Shown: positions 1 through 10,214 of the stretch, piece by piece
Layout of the letters: each line of letters starts with the position of its first letter
Position numbering within the stretch: position 1 is the first letter of the stretch
DNA from: Hydractinia symbiolongicarpus
Taxonomy: Eukaryota; Cnidaria; Hydrozoa; Anthoathecata; Hydractiniidae
Direction of reading: 5' to 3'
Length of the DNA stretch: 64,000 nucleotides
NCBI RefSeq assembly: GCF_029227915.1
Contig: NC_079881.1
Span: 62,001-126,000 of the forward strand
The notes under the pieces: model-generated
The model's input: the letters and a program-made list of their open reading frames with translations, nothing else
Told to the model about the DNA's origin: nothing
Databases searched by the model: none
Position numbers and translations under genes: made by a program

Positions 1-57
1 AAATAATAATTTAAAAAATCGTTCGGGAAATGAGTTTACTCCCTGGGTACTTCCTTT

Positions 58-75
58 GTATACTTTTGGCTATAC
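58..75. other. Short inverted repeat GTATA / TATAC in the monomer
   Basis: GTATA at 58-62 and TATAC at 71-75 form a 5-bp inverted repeat with an 8-base spacer. It lies at monomer positions 51-68 and is kept in most copies; some carry GTATGC, GTATCC or GTATTC instead. The spacer differs by type: CTTTTGAC in C, D and E types, CATTCGAC in B types, CTTTTGGC in A types. A 5-bp stem is too weak to claim a cruciform. It is recorded because it sits at the junction of the AT-rich and GC-rich parts and is a main type-diagnostic site. Confidence 0.5.
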
Positions 76-114
76 GGGCCGAATCCGGGGTTTACGGAAA
101 ATGGCGGGTTTTCG

Positions 115-131
115 TTTGCCGGCAATTAAAC
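115..131 (+). other. Most conserved 17-bp box of the monomer (example copy)
   Basis: The consensus is TTTGCCGGCGATTAAAC at monomer positions 108-124; this A-type copy has GGCAATT in place of GGCGATT. It holds the palindrome GCCGGC and is nearly unchanged across all monomer types, while the sequence on both sides varies by type. The few departures I noticed are scattered: TGCTGGCG near 3036, TTGTCGGC near 8703, CCGGTGATT near 6686, CCGGGGATT near 52078 and TTACCGGC near 62123. Constraint by a bound protein is one explanation. Homogenisation by chance is another. Confidence 0.6.
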
Positions 132-1631
132 TCCTTTTATTCAGCGTCTCATCAAAAATGAAAACATTTTTGAAAACTACAAGTCTCATGCGTTTTAGTG
201 GTGAAAAGATAATTTAAAAAATCGTTTTGGAAATGGGTTTACTCACCGGTTACTTTCTTTGTATACATTCGACTATACAAGCCAAGCCCGGGATTTACGG
301 GAAATCGCGGGTTTTCGTTTGCCGGCGATTAAACCACTTTCATTAAGCGTCTCATCAAAAATGAAAACATTTCTAAAAAGTACAAGTGTTATGCGTTTTA
401 GTGGTGAAAAAATAATTTAAAAAATCGTTCGGGAAATAAGTTTACTCCCTAGTTACCTTCTTTGTATTTTTTTGACTATACGGGCCGAGTCCGGGATTTA
501 CGGGAAATCGCGGGTTTTCGTTTGCCGGCGATTAAACTTCTTTTATTCAGCGTCTCATCAAAAATGAAAACATTTTTAAAAACTACAAGTCTCGTGGGCT
601 TTAGTGGTGAAATAATAATTTAAAAAATCGTTCGGGAAATGAGTTTACTCCCTGGGTACTTTCTTTGTATACTTTTGACTATACGGGTCGAGTCCAGGGT
701 TTACGGGAAATGGCGGGTTTTCGTTTGCCGGCGATTAAACTTCTTTTATTCAGCGTCTCATCAGAAATGAAAACATTTATGAAAACTACAAGTCTCATGC
801 GTTTTAGTGGTGAAAAGATAATTTAAAAAATCGTTTTGGAAATGAGTTTACTCCCTGGGTACTTCCTTTGTATACTTTTGACTATACGGGCCGAGTCGGG
901 GATTTACGGGAAGTCGCGGGTTTTCGTTTGCCGGCGATTAAACTTCTTTTATTCAGCGTCTCATCAAAAATGAAAACATTTTTAAAAACTACAAGTCTCA
1001 TGTGCTTTAGTGCTGAAAAAATAATTTAAAAAATCGTTCGGGAAATGAGTTTACTCCCTGGGTACTTCCTTTGTATACTTTTGGCTATACGGGCCGAGTC
1101 CGGGGTTTACGGAAAATGGCGGGTTTTCGTTTGCCGGCAATTAATCTCCTTTTATTCAGCGTCTCATCAAAAATGAAAACATTTTTGAAAACTACAAGTC
1201 TCATGCGTTTTAGTGGTGAAAAGATAATTTAAAAAATCGTTTTGGAAATGAGTTTACTCACAGGGTACTTTCTTTGTATACATTCGACTACACGGGCCAA
1301 GCCCGGGATTTACGGGAAATCGCGGGTTTTCGTTTGCCGGCGATTAAACCACTTTCATTAAGCGTCTCATCAAAAATGAAAACATTTCTGAAAACTACAA
1401 GTCTCATGCGTTTTAGTGATGAAAAAGTAATTTAAAAAATCGTTCGGGAAATGAGTTTACTCCCTGGGTACTTCCTTTGTATACTTTTGACTATACGGGC
1501 CGAGTCCGGGATTTACGGGAAATCGCGGGTTTTCGTTTGCCGGCGATTAAACTTCTTTTATTCAGCGTCTCATCAAAAATGAAAACATTTTTAAAAACTA
1601 CAAGTCTCGTGGGCTTTAGTGGTGAAATAAT

Positions 1632-1834
1632 AATTTAAAAAATCGTTCGGGAAATGAGTTTACTCCCTGGGTACTTTCTTTGTATACTTTTGACTATACG
1701 GGCCGAGTCCAGGGTTTACGGGAAATGGCGGGTTTTCGTTTGCCGGCGATTAAACTTCTTTTATTCAGCGTCTCATCAAAAATGAAAACATTTTTAAAAA
1801 CTACAAGTCTCATGTGCTTTAGTGCTGAAAAAAT
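1632..1834 (+). repeat. Hybrid monomer, D left half joined to E right half
   Basis: The left part matches type D (CAGGGTTTACGGGAAATGG). The right part matches type E (CATCAAAAATG, CATGTGCTTTAGTGCTGAAAAAATA). The switch lies between about 1733 and 1775, an interval that contains the conserved GCCGGCGATTAAAC box. Length is a normal 203 bp. This one fusion explains how the preceding five-monomer HOR became a four-monomer HOR. Confidence 0.75.
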
Positions 1835-2646
1835 AATTTAAAAAATCGTTCGGGAAATGAGTTTACTCCCTGGGTACTTCCTTTGTATACTTTTGGCTAT
1901 ACGGGCCGAGTCCGGGGTTTACGGAAAATGGCGGGTTTTCGTTTGCCGGCAATTAAACTTCTTTTATTCAGCGTCTCATCAAAAATGAAAACATTTTTGA
2001 AAACTACAAGTCTCATGCGTTTTAGTGGTTAAAAGATAATTTAAAAAATCGTTTTGGAAATGAGTTTACTCACAGGGTACTTTCTTTGTATACATTCGAC
2101 TACACGGGCCAAGCCCGGGATTTACGGGAAATCGCGGGTTTTCGTTTGCCGGCGATTAAACCACTTTCATTAAGCGTCTCATCAAAAATGAAAACATTTC
2201 TGAAAACTACAAGTCTCATGCGTTTTAGTGATGAAAAAATAATTTAAAAAATCGTTCGGGAAATGAGTTTACTCCCTGGTTACCTTCTTTGTATACTTTT
2301 GACTATACGGGCCGAGTCCGGGATTTACGGGAAATCGCGGGTTTTCGTTTGCCGGCGATTAAACTTCTTTTATTCAGCGTCTCATCAAAAATGAAAACAT
2401 TTTTAAAAACTACAAGTCTCATGGGCTTTAGTGGTGAAATAATAATTTAAAAAATCGTTCGGGAAATGAGTTTACTCCCTGGGTACTTCCTTTGTATACT
2501 TTTGGCTATACGGGGCGAATCCGGGGTTTACGGAAAATGGCGGGTTTTCGTTTGCCGGCAATTAAACTCCTTTTATTCAGCGTCTCATCAAAAATGAAAA
2601 CATTTTTGAAAACTACAAGTCTCATGCGTTTTAGTGGTGAAAAGAT

Positions 2647-2848
2647 AATTTAAAAAATCGTTTTGGAAATGGGTTTACTCACCGGTTACTTTCTTTGTAT
2701 ACATTCGACTATACAAGCCAAGCCCGGGATTTACGGGAAATCGCGGGTTTTCGTTTGCCGGCGATTAAACTTCTTTTATTCAGCGTCTCATCAAAAACGA
2801 AAACATTTTTGTAAACTACAAGTCTCATGCGTTTTAGTGGTGAAAAAT
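2647..2848 (+). repeat. Hybrid monomer, B left half joined to J right half
   Basis: The left half is type B (CGTTTTGG, CATTCGACTATACAAGCC, CCCGGGATTT). The right half is type J (CTTCTTTTATTCAGCG, AACGAAAACATTTTTGTAAAC, GTGGTGAAAAATAA, one base short). The switch lies between about 2745 and 2771, again across the conserved box. It is followed directly by a truncated K monomer, so this is a rearranged boundary between two HOR families. Confidence 0.7.
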
Positions 2849-2924
2849 AATTTAAAAAATCGCTCGGGAAAAGAGTTTACTCCCTGGGTACTTTCTTTGT
2901 ATACTTTTGACTATACGGGCCGAT
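2849..2924 (+). repeat. Truncated 76-bp monomer (type K)
   Basis: The anchor at 2849 is followed by another at 2925, only 76 bp later. The monomer begins as type K (CGCTCGGGAAAAGAG), runs to ACTATACGGGCCGA and then joins TAATTTAAAA of the next monomer, losing about 127 bp. The two sides share GA at the join, so microhomology-mediated deletion is plausible. It marks the start of the B-C-J-K block. Confidence 0.85.
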
Positions 2925-5355
2925 AATTTAAAAAATCGTTTTGGAAATGGGTTTACTCACCGGTTACTTTCTTTGTATACATTCGACTATACAAGCCAAG
3001 CCCGGGATTTACGGGAAATCGCGGGTTTTCGTTTGCTGGCGATTAAACCACTTTCATTAAGCGTCTCATCAAAAATGAAAACATTTCTAAAAAGTACAAG
3101 TGTTATGCGTTTTAGTGGTGAAAAAATAATTTAAAAAATCGTTCGGGAAATGAGTTTACTCCCTGGTTACCTTCTTTGTATACTTTTGACTATACGGGCC
3201 GAGTCCGGGATTTACGGGAAATCGCGGGTTTTCGTTTGCCGGCGATTAAACTTCTTTTATTCAGCGTCTCATCAAAAATGAAAGCATTTTTAAAAACTAC
3301 AAGTCTCATGGGCTTTAGTGGTGAAATAATAATTTAAAAAATCGTTCGGGAAATGAGTTTACTCCCAGGGTACTTTCTTTGTATATTTTTGACTATACGG
3401 GCCGAGTCCAGGATTTACGGGAAATCGCAGGTTTTCGTTTGCCGGCGATTAAACTTCTTTTATTCAGCGTCTCATCAAAAACGAAAACATTTTTGTAAAC
3501 TACAAGTCTCATGCGTTTTAGTGGTGAAAAATAATTTAAAAAATCGCTCGGGAAAAGAGTTTACTCCCTGGGTACTTTCTTTGTATACTTTTGACTATAC
3601 GGGCCGAGTCCGGGGTTTACGGGAAATGGCGGGTTTTCGTTTGCCGGCGATTAAACTTCTTTTATTCAGCGTCTCATCAAAAATGAAAACATTTTTAAAA
3701 ACTACAAGTCTCATGCGTTTTAGTGGTCAAAAGATAATTTAAAAAATCGTTTTGGAAATGAGTTTACTCACAGGGTACTTTCTTTGTATACATTCGACTA
3801 TACAAGCCAAGCCCAGGATTTACGGGAAATCAAGGGTTTTCGTTTGCCGGCGATTAAACTTTTTTTATTCAGCGTCTCATAAAAATGAAAACATTTCTGA
3901 AAACTACAAGTGTCATGCGTTTTAGTGGTGAAAAAATAATTTAAAAAATCGTTCGGGAAATGAGTTTACTCCCTGGTTACCTTCTTTTTATACTTTTGAC
4001 TATACGGGCCGAGTCCGGGATTTACGGGAAATCGCGGTTTTCGTTTGCCGGCGATTAAACTTCTTTTATTCAGCGTCTCATCAAAAATGAAAACATTTTT
4101 AAAAACTACAAGTCTCATGGGCTTTAGTGGTGAAATAATAATTTAAAAAATCGTTCGGGAAATGAGTTTACTCCCAGGGTACTTTCTTTGTATACTTTTG
4201 ACTATACGGGCCGAGTCCAGAATTTACGGGAAATCGCAGGTTTTTGTTTGCCGGCGATTAAACTTCTTTTATTCAGCGTCTCATCAAAAATGAAAACATT
4301 TTTGTAAACTACAAGTCTCATGCGTTTTAGTGGTGAAAAATAATTTAAAAAATCGCTCGGGAAAAGAGTTTACTCCCTGGGTACTTTCTTTGTATACTTT
4401 TGACTATACGGGCCGAGTCCGGGGTTTACGGGAAATGGCGGGTTTTCGTTTGCCGGCGATTAAACTTCTTTTATTCAGCGTCTCATCAAAAATGAAAACA
4501 TTTTTAAAAACTACAAGTCTCATGCGTTTTAGTGGTGAAAAGATAATTTAAAAAATCGTTTTGGAAATGAGTTTACTCACAGGGTACTTTCTTTGTATAC
4601 ATTCGACTATACAAGCCAAGCCCGGGATTTACGGGAAATCGCGGGTTTTCGTTTGCCGGCGATTAAACTTTTTTTATTCAGCGTCTCATCAAAAATGAAA
4701 ACATTTCTGAAAACTACAAGTGTCATGCGTTTTAGTGGTGAAAAAATAATTTAAAAAATCGTTCAGGAAATGAGTTTACTCCCTGGTTACCTTCTTTGTA
4801 TACTTTTGACAATACGGGCCGAGTCCGGGATTTACTGGAAATCGCGGGTTTTCGTTTGCCGGCGATTAAACTTCTTTTATTCAGCGTCTCATCAAAAATG
4901 AAAACATTTTTAAAAACTACAAGTCTCATGGGCTTTAGTGGTGAAATAATAATTTAAAAAATCGTTCGGGAAATGAGTTTACTCCCAGGGTACTTTCTTT
5001 GTATACTTTTGACTATACGGGCCGAGTCCAGGATTTACGGGAAATCGCAGGTTTTCGTTTGCCGGCGATTAAACTTCTTTTATTCAGCGTCTCATCAAAA
5101 ATGAAAACATTTTTGTAAACTACAAGTCTCATGCGTTTTAGTGGTGAAAAATAATTTAAAAAATCGCTCGGGAAAAGAGTTTAATCCCTGGGTACTTTCT
5201 TTGTATACTTTTGACTATACGGGCCGAGTCCGGGGTTTACGGGAAATGGCGGGTTTTCGTTTGCCGGCGATTAAACTTCTTTTATTCAGCGTCTCATCAA
5301 AAATGAAAACATTTTTAAAAACTACAAGTCTCATGCGTTTTAGTGGTGAAAAGAT
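2925..5355 (+). repeat. B-C-J-K four-monomer HOR, three copies
   Basis: Monomers start at B 2925, C 3128, J 3331, K 3533; B 3736, C 3938, J 4140, K 4342; B 4545, C 4748, J 4951, K 5153. The next B starts at 5356. The unit is 811, 809 and 811 bp; small differences come from one- or two-base deletions such as CTCATAAAAATG near 3879 and CGCGGTTTTCG near 4033. J is marked by GTCCAGGATTT (or CAGAATTT) and TTTTTGTAAAC, K by CGCTCGGGAAAAGAG. A 129-codon open frame at 3353-3742 runs through J and K but is only a reading of the repeat. Confidence 0.85.
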
Positions 5356-8300
5356 AATTTAAAAAATCGTTTTGGAAATGGGTTTACTCACAGGTTACTT
5401 TCTTTGTATACATTCGACTATACAAGCCAAGCCCGGGATTTACGAGAAATCGCGGGTTTTCGTTTGCCGGCGATTAATCTTCTTTTATTCAGCGTCTCAT
5501 CAAAAATGAAAACATTTTTAAAAACTACAAGTCTCATGTGCTTTAGTGGTGAAAAAATAATTTAAAAAATCGTTCGGGAAATGAGTTTACTCCCTGGGTA
5601 CTTCCTTTGTATACTTTTGGCTATACGGGCCGAGTTCGGGGTTTACGGAAAGTGGCGGGTTTTCGTTTGCCGGCGATAAAACTCCTTTTATTCAGCGTCT
5701 CATCAAAAATGAAAACATTTTTGAAAACTACAAGTCTCATGCGTTTTGGTGGTGAAAAGATAATTTAAAAAATCGTTTTGGAAATGAGTTTACTCACAGG
5801 GTACTTTCTTTGTATACATTCGACTACACGGGCCAAGCCCGGGATTTACGGGAAATCGCGGAATTTCGTTTGCCGGCGATTAAACCACTTTCACTAAGCA
5901 TCTCATCAAAAATGAAAACATTTCTGATAACTACAAGTCTCATGCGTTTTAGTGGTGAAAAAATAATTTAAAAAATCGTTCGGGAAATGAGTTTACTCCC
6001 TGGGTACCTTCTTTTTATACTTTTGACTATACGGGCCGAATCCGGGATTTACGGGAAATCGCGGATTTTCGTTTGCCGGCGATTAAACTTCTTTTATTCA
6101 GCGTCTCATCAAAAATGAAAAATTTTTTAAATACTACAAGTCTCATGGGGTTTAGTTGTGAAATAATAATTTAAAAAATCGTTCGGGAAATGAGTTTACT
6201 CCCTGGGTACTTTCTTTGTATTCTTTTGAATATACGGGCCGAGTCGGAGATTTACGGGAAGTCGCGGGTTTTCGTTTGCCGGCGATTAAACTTCTTTTAT
6301 TCAGCGTCTCATCAAAAATGAAAACATTTTTAAAAACCACAAGTCTCATGGGTTTTTAGTGGTTAAATAATAATTTAAAAAATCGTTCGGGAAATAAGTT
6401 TACTCCCTGGGTACTTTCTTTGTATACATTCGACTATACGGGCCAAGCCCGGGATGTACGGGAAATCGCGGGTTTCGTTTGCCGGCGATTAAACCACTTT
6501 CATTAAGCGTCTCATCAAAAATGAAAACATTTTTGAAAACTACAAGTCTCATGCGTTTTAGTGGTGAAAAAATAATTTTAAAAATCGTTCGGGAAATGAG
6601 TTTACTCCCTGGGTACCTTCTTTCTATACTTTTTACTATACGGGCCGAGTCGGAGATTTACGGGAAGTCGCGGGTTTTCGTTTGCCGGTGATTAAACTTC
6701 TTTTATTCAGCGTCTCATCAAAAATGAAAACATTTTTAAAAACTACAAGTCTCATGGGCTTTAGTGGTTAAATAATAATTTAAAAAATCGTTAGGGAAAT
6801 GAGCTTACTCCCTGGGTACTTTCTTTGTATACATTCGACTATACGGGCCAAGCCCGGGATGTACGGGAAATCGCAGGTTTCGTTTGCCGGCGATTAAACC
6901 ACTTTCATTAAGCGTCTCATCAAAAATGATAACATTTCTGAAAACTACAAGTCTCATGCGTTTTAGTGGTGAAATAATAATTTAAAAAATCGTTTGGGAA
7001 ATGAGTTTACTCCCAGGGTACTTTCTTTGTATACTTTTGACTATACGGGCCGAGTCCGGGGTTTACGGGAAATGGCGGGTTTTTGTTTGCCGGCGATTAA
7101 ACTTCTTTTATTCAGCGTCTCATCAAAAATGAAAACATTTCTGAAAACTACAAGTCTCATGCGTTTTAGTGTTGAAAAAATAATTTAAAAAATCGTTCGG
7201 GAAATGAGTTTACTCCCTGGGTACTTTCTTTGTATACTTTTGACTATACGGGCCGAGTCGGAGATTTACGGGAAGTCGCGGGTTTTCGTTTGCCGGCGAT
7301 TAAACTTCTTTTATTCAGCGTCTCATCAAAAATGAAAACATTTTTAAAAACTACAAGTCTCATGGGCTTTAGTGGTTAAATAATAATTTAAAAAATCGTT
7401 CGGGAAATGAGTTTACTCCCTGGGTACTTTCTTTGTATACATTCGACTATACGGGCCAAGCCCGGGATGTACGGAAAATCGCAGGTTTCGTTTGCCGGCG
7501 ATTAAACCACTTTCATTAAGCGTCTCATCAAAAATGAAAACAATTCTGAAAACTACAAGTCTCATGCGTTTTAGGGATGAAAAAATAATTTAAAAAATTG
7601 TTCGGGAAATGAGTTTACTCCCTGGGTACTTTCTTTGTATACTTTTGACTATACGGGCCGAGTCCGGGATTTACGGGAAGTCGGGGGTTTTCGTTTGCCG
7701 GCGATTAAACTTCTTTTATTCAGCGTCTCACCAAAACATTTTTGAAAAGTACAAGTCTCATGCGTTTTAGTGGTGAAATAATAATTTAAAAAATCGTTCG
7801 GGAAATGAGTTTACTCCCAGGGTACTTTCTTTGTATACTTTTGACTATACGGGCCGAGTCCGGGGTTTACGGGAAATGGCGGGTTTTCGTTTGCCGGCGA
7901 TTAAACTTCTTTTATTCAGCGTCTCATCAAAAATGAAAACATTTCTGAAAACTACAAGTCTCATGCGTTTTAGTGTTGAAAAAATAATTTAAAAAATCGT
8001 TCAGGAAATGAGTTTACTCCCTGGGTACTTTCTTTGTATACTTTTGACTATACGGGCCGAGTCGGAGATTTACGGGAAGTCGCGGGTTTAAGTTTGCCGG
8101 CGATTCAACTTCTTTTATTCAGCGTCTCATCAAAAATGAAAACATTTTTAAAAACTACAAGTCTCATGGGCTTTAGTGGTTAAATAATAATTTAAAAAAT
8201 CGTTCGGGAAATGAGTTTACTCCCTGGGTACTTTCATTGTATACATTCGACTATACGGGCCAAGCCCGGGATGTACGGGAAATCGCGGGATTCGTTTGCC

Positions 8301-10214
8301 GGCGATTAAACCACTTTCATTAAGCGTCTCATCAAAAATGAAAACATTTCTGAAAACTACAAGTCTCATGCGTCTTAGTGTTAAAAAAATAATTTAAAAA
8401 ATCGTTCGGCAAATGAGTTTACTCCCTGGGTACTTTCTTTGTATACTTTTAACTATACGGGCCGAGTCGGAGATTTACGGGAAGTCGCGGGTTTTCGTTT
8501 GCCGGCGATTAAACTTCTTTTATTCAGCGTCTCATCAAAAATGAAAACATTTTTCAAAACTACAAGTCTCATGGGCTTTAGTGGTTAAATAATAATTTAA
8601 AAAATCGTTCGGGAAATGAGTTTACTCCCAGGGTACTTTCTTTGTATACTTTTGACTATACGGGCCGAGTCCGGGGTTTACGGGAAATGGCGGGTTTTCG
8701 TTTGTCGGCGATTAAACTTCTTTTATTCAGCGTCTCATCAAAAATGAAAACATTTTTAAAAACTACAAGTCTCATGGGCTTTAGTGGTTAAATAATAATT
8801 TAAAAAATCGTTCGGGAAATGAGTTTACTCCCTGGGTACTGTCTTTGTATACATTCGACTATACGGGCCAAGCCCGGGATGTACGGGAAATCGCGGGTTT
8901 CGTTTGCCGGCGATTAAGCCACTTTCATTAAGCGTCTCATCAAAAATGAAAACATTTCTGAAAACTACAAGTCTCATGCGTTTTAGTGGTGAAATAATAA
9001 TTTAAAAAATCGTTCGGGAAATGAGTTTACTCCCAGGGTACTTTCTTTGTATACTTTTGACTATACGGGCCGAGTCCGGGGTTTACGGGAAATGGCGGGT
9101 TTTCGTTTGCCGGCGTTTAAACCACTTTCATTAAGCGTCTTATCAAAAATGAAAACATTTCTGAAAACTACAAGTGTCATGCGTTTTAGTGGTGAAAAAA
9201 TAATTTAAAAAATCGTTCGGGGAATGAGTTTACTCCCTGGTTACTTTCTTTGTATACTTTCGACTATACGGGCCGAGTCGGAGATTTACGGGAAGTCGCG
9301 GGTTTTCGTTTGCCGGCGATTAAACTTCTTTTATTCAGCGTCTCATCAAAATTGAAAACATTTTTAAAAACTACAAGTCTCATGGGCTTTAGTGGTTAAA
9401 TAATAATTTAAAAAATCGATCGAGAAATGAGTTTACTCCCTGGGTACTTTTTTTGTATGCATTCGACTATACGGGCCAAGCCAGGGATGTACGGGAAATC
9501 GCGGGTTTCGTTTGCCGGCGATTAAACCACTTTCAATAAGCGTCTTATCAAAAATGAAAACATTTCTGAAAACTACAAGTCTCATGCGTTTTAGTGATGA
9601 AAAAATAATTTAAAAAATCGTTCGGGAAATGAGTTTACTCCCTGGGTACTTTCTTTGTATACTTTTGACTATACGGGCAGAATCCGGGATTTACGGGAAG
9701 TCGCGGGTTTTCGTTTGCCGGCGATTAAACTTCTTTTATTCAGCGTCTCATCAAAAATGAAAACATTTCTGAAAACTACAAGTCTCATGCGTTTTAGTGT
9801 TGAAAAAATAATTTAAAAAATCGTTCGGGAAATGAGTTTACTCCCTGGGTACTTTGTTTGTATACTTTTGACTATACGGGCCGAGTCGGAGATTTACGGG
9901 AAGTCGCGGGTTTTCGTTTGCCGGCGATTAAACTTCTTTTATTCAGCGTCTCATCAAAAATGAAAACATTTTTAAAAACTACAAGTCTCATGGGCTTTAG
10001 TGGTTAAATAATAATTTAAAAAATCGTTCGGGAAATGAGTTTACTCCCTGGGTACTTTCTTTGTATACATTCGACTATACGGGCCAAGCCCGGGATGTAC
10101 GGGAAATCGCGGACTTCGTTTGCCGGCGATTAAACCACTTTCATTAAGCGTCTCATCAAAAATGAAAACATTTCTAAAAACTACAAGTCTCATGCGTTTT
10201 AGTGGTGAAATAAT
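5356..10214 (+). repeat. Transition from B-type HOR to the primed (B'/D'/E') family
   Basis: Up to about 6.36 kb the monomers are B-, E-, A- and C-like with private changes (CGCGGAATTTCG near 5857, AAATACTACAAG near 6128). From about 6.37 kb the pattern becomes B' (CCCGGGATGTACGGG and CGGGTTTCG, one T short, so 202 bp), D' (ACTCCCAGGG with a GTGTTGAAAAAATA end) and E' (GTCGGAGATTTACGGGAAG with a GTGGTTAAATAATA end). A seven-base loss between A-tracts plus other small changes shortens the copy near 7728-7745. Much of this block was later copied into 11.9-18.5 kb. No gene is seen. Confidence 0.7.
8999..9201 (+). repeat. Hybrid monomer, D' left half joined to B right half
   Basis: The left half has ACTCCCAGGG and GGGGTTTACGGGAAATGGCGGG (D'). 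The right half has TTTAAACCACTTTCATTAAG and a GTGTCATGCG end (B). The join is at GCCGGCGTTTAAACC, about 9108-9121, inside the conserved box. The same GGCGTTTAAACC hybrid reappears near 17.8, 19.2, 24.1, 27.3, 38.5, 39.5, 42.2, 43.2, 44.0 and 47.0 kb. It arose once, by this reading, and was then spread by block duplication. Confidence 0.75.

Larger units (their letters stand above)
8..210 (+). repeat. Representative 203-bp monomer (type A)
   Basis: This is the first complete monomer, counted from the AATTTAAAAAATCG anchor. In a typical monomer, positions 61-120 (from the anchor) are GC-rich: 35 of 60 bases in a hand-counted D-type copy. The rest is AT-rich, with A-tracts near 5-10, 147-151, 154-157, 166-169 and 197-200. 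Overall GC is about 38% (78 of 203 in the D-type copy). Type A is marked by TTGGCTATAC, GGGGTTTACGGAAAATGG, GCCGGCAATT and a GAAAAGATA end. The length is close to one nucleosome plus linker, which is usual for centromeric satellites. Confidence 0.93.
1..2848 (+). repeat. A-B-C-D-E higher-order repeat block
   Basis: Monomers starting at 8, 211, 414, 617 and 820 are five distinct types A, B, C, D, E. The set restarts with A at 1023, giving a 1,015-bp unit. The next unit has only four monomers (A 1023, B 1226, C 1429, D/E hybrid 1632), then A at 1835, B at 2038, C at 2241, and A again at 2444. The block therefore shows five-, four- and three-monomer versions of the same HOR within 2.5 kb, the expected product of unequal exchange between monomers. 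Confidence 0.85.

Noticed and set aside
58-75. Bacterial-type promoter from TTGACT and TATACT motifs
   Set aside because: The motifs belong to the satellite consensus, their spacing is wrong, there is no gene downstream, and the array is plainly eukaryotic.
8-210. RNA polymerase III A and B boxes, suggesting a tRNA-derived SINE origin
   Set aside because: GTTCGGG and GGGTTTTCG resemble parts of a B box, but GGTTCGANNCC is not present and no A box lies at a suitable distance. No poly(A) tail or target-site duplication is seen.
3353-3742. Open frame of 129 codons, with a near-identical copy at 10237-10626
   Set aside because: It reads through J and K monomers of the satellite. The period of 203 is not a multiple of three, so the frame shifts between monomers, and the same DNA yields similar peptides in many places. 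There is no domain, consistent start context or codon pattern.
7570-7576. TTTAGGG, the plant-type telomere motif
   Set aside because: A single copy made by one variant of the usual TTTAGTGATG or TTTAGTGGTG end, repeated only where that monomer was duplicated (near 13.6 and 16.3 kb). There is no tandem telomere run.
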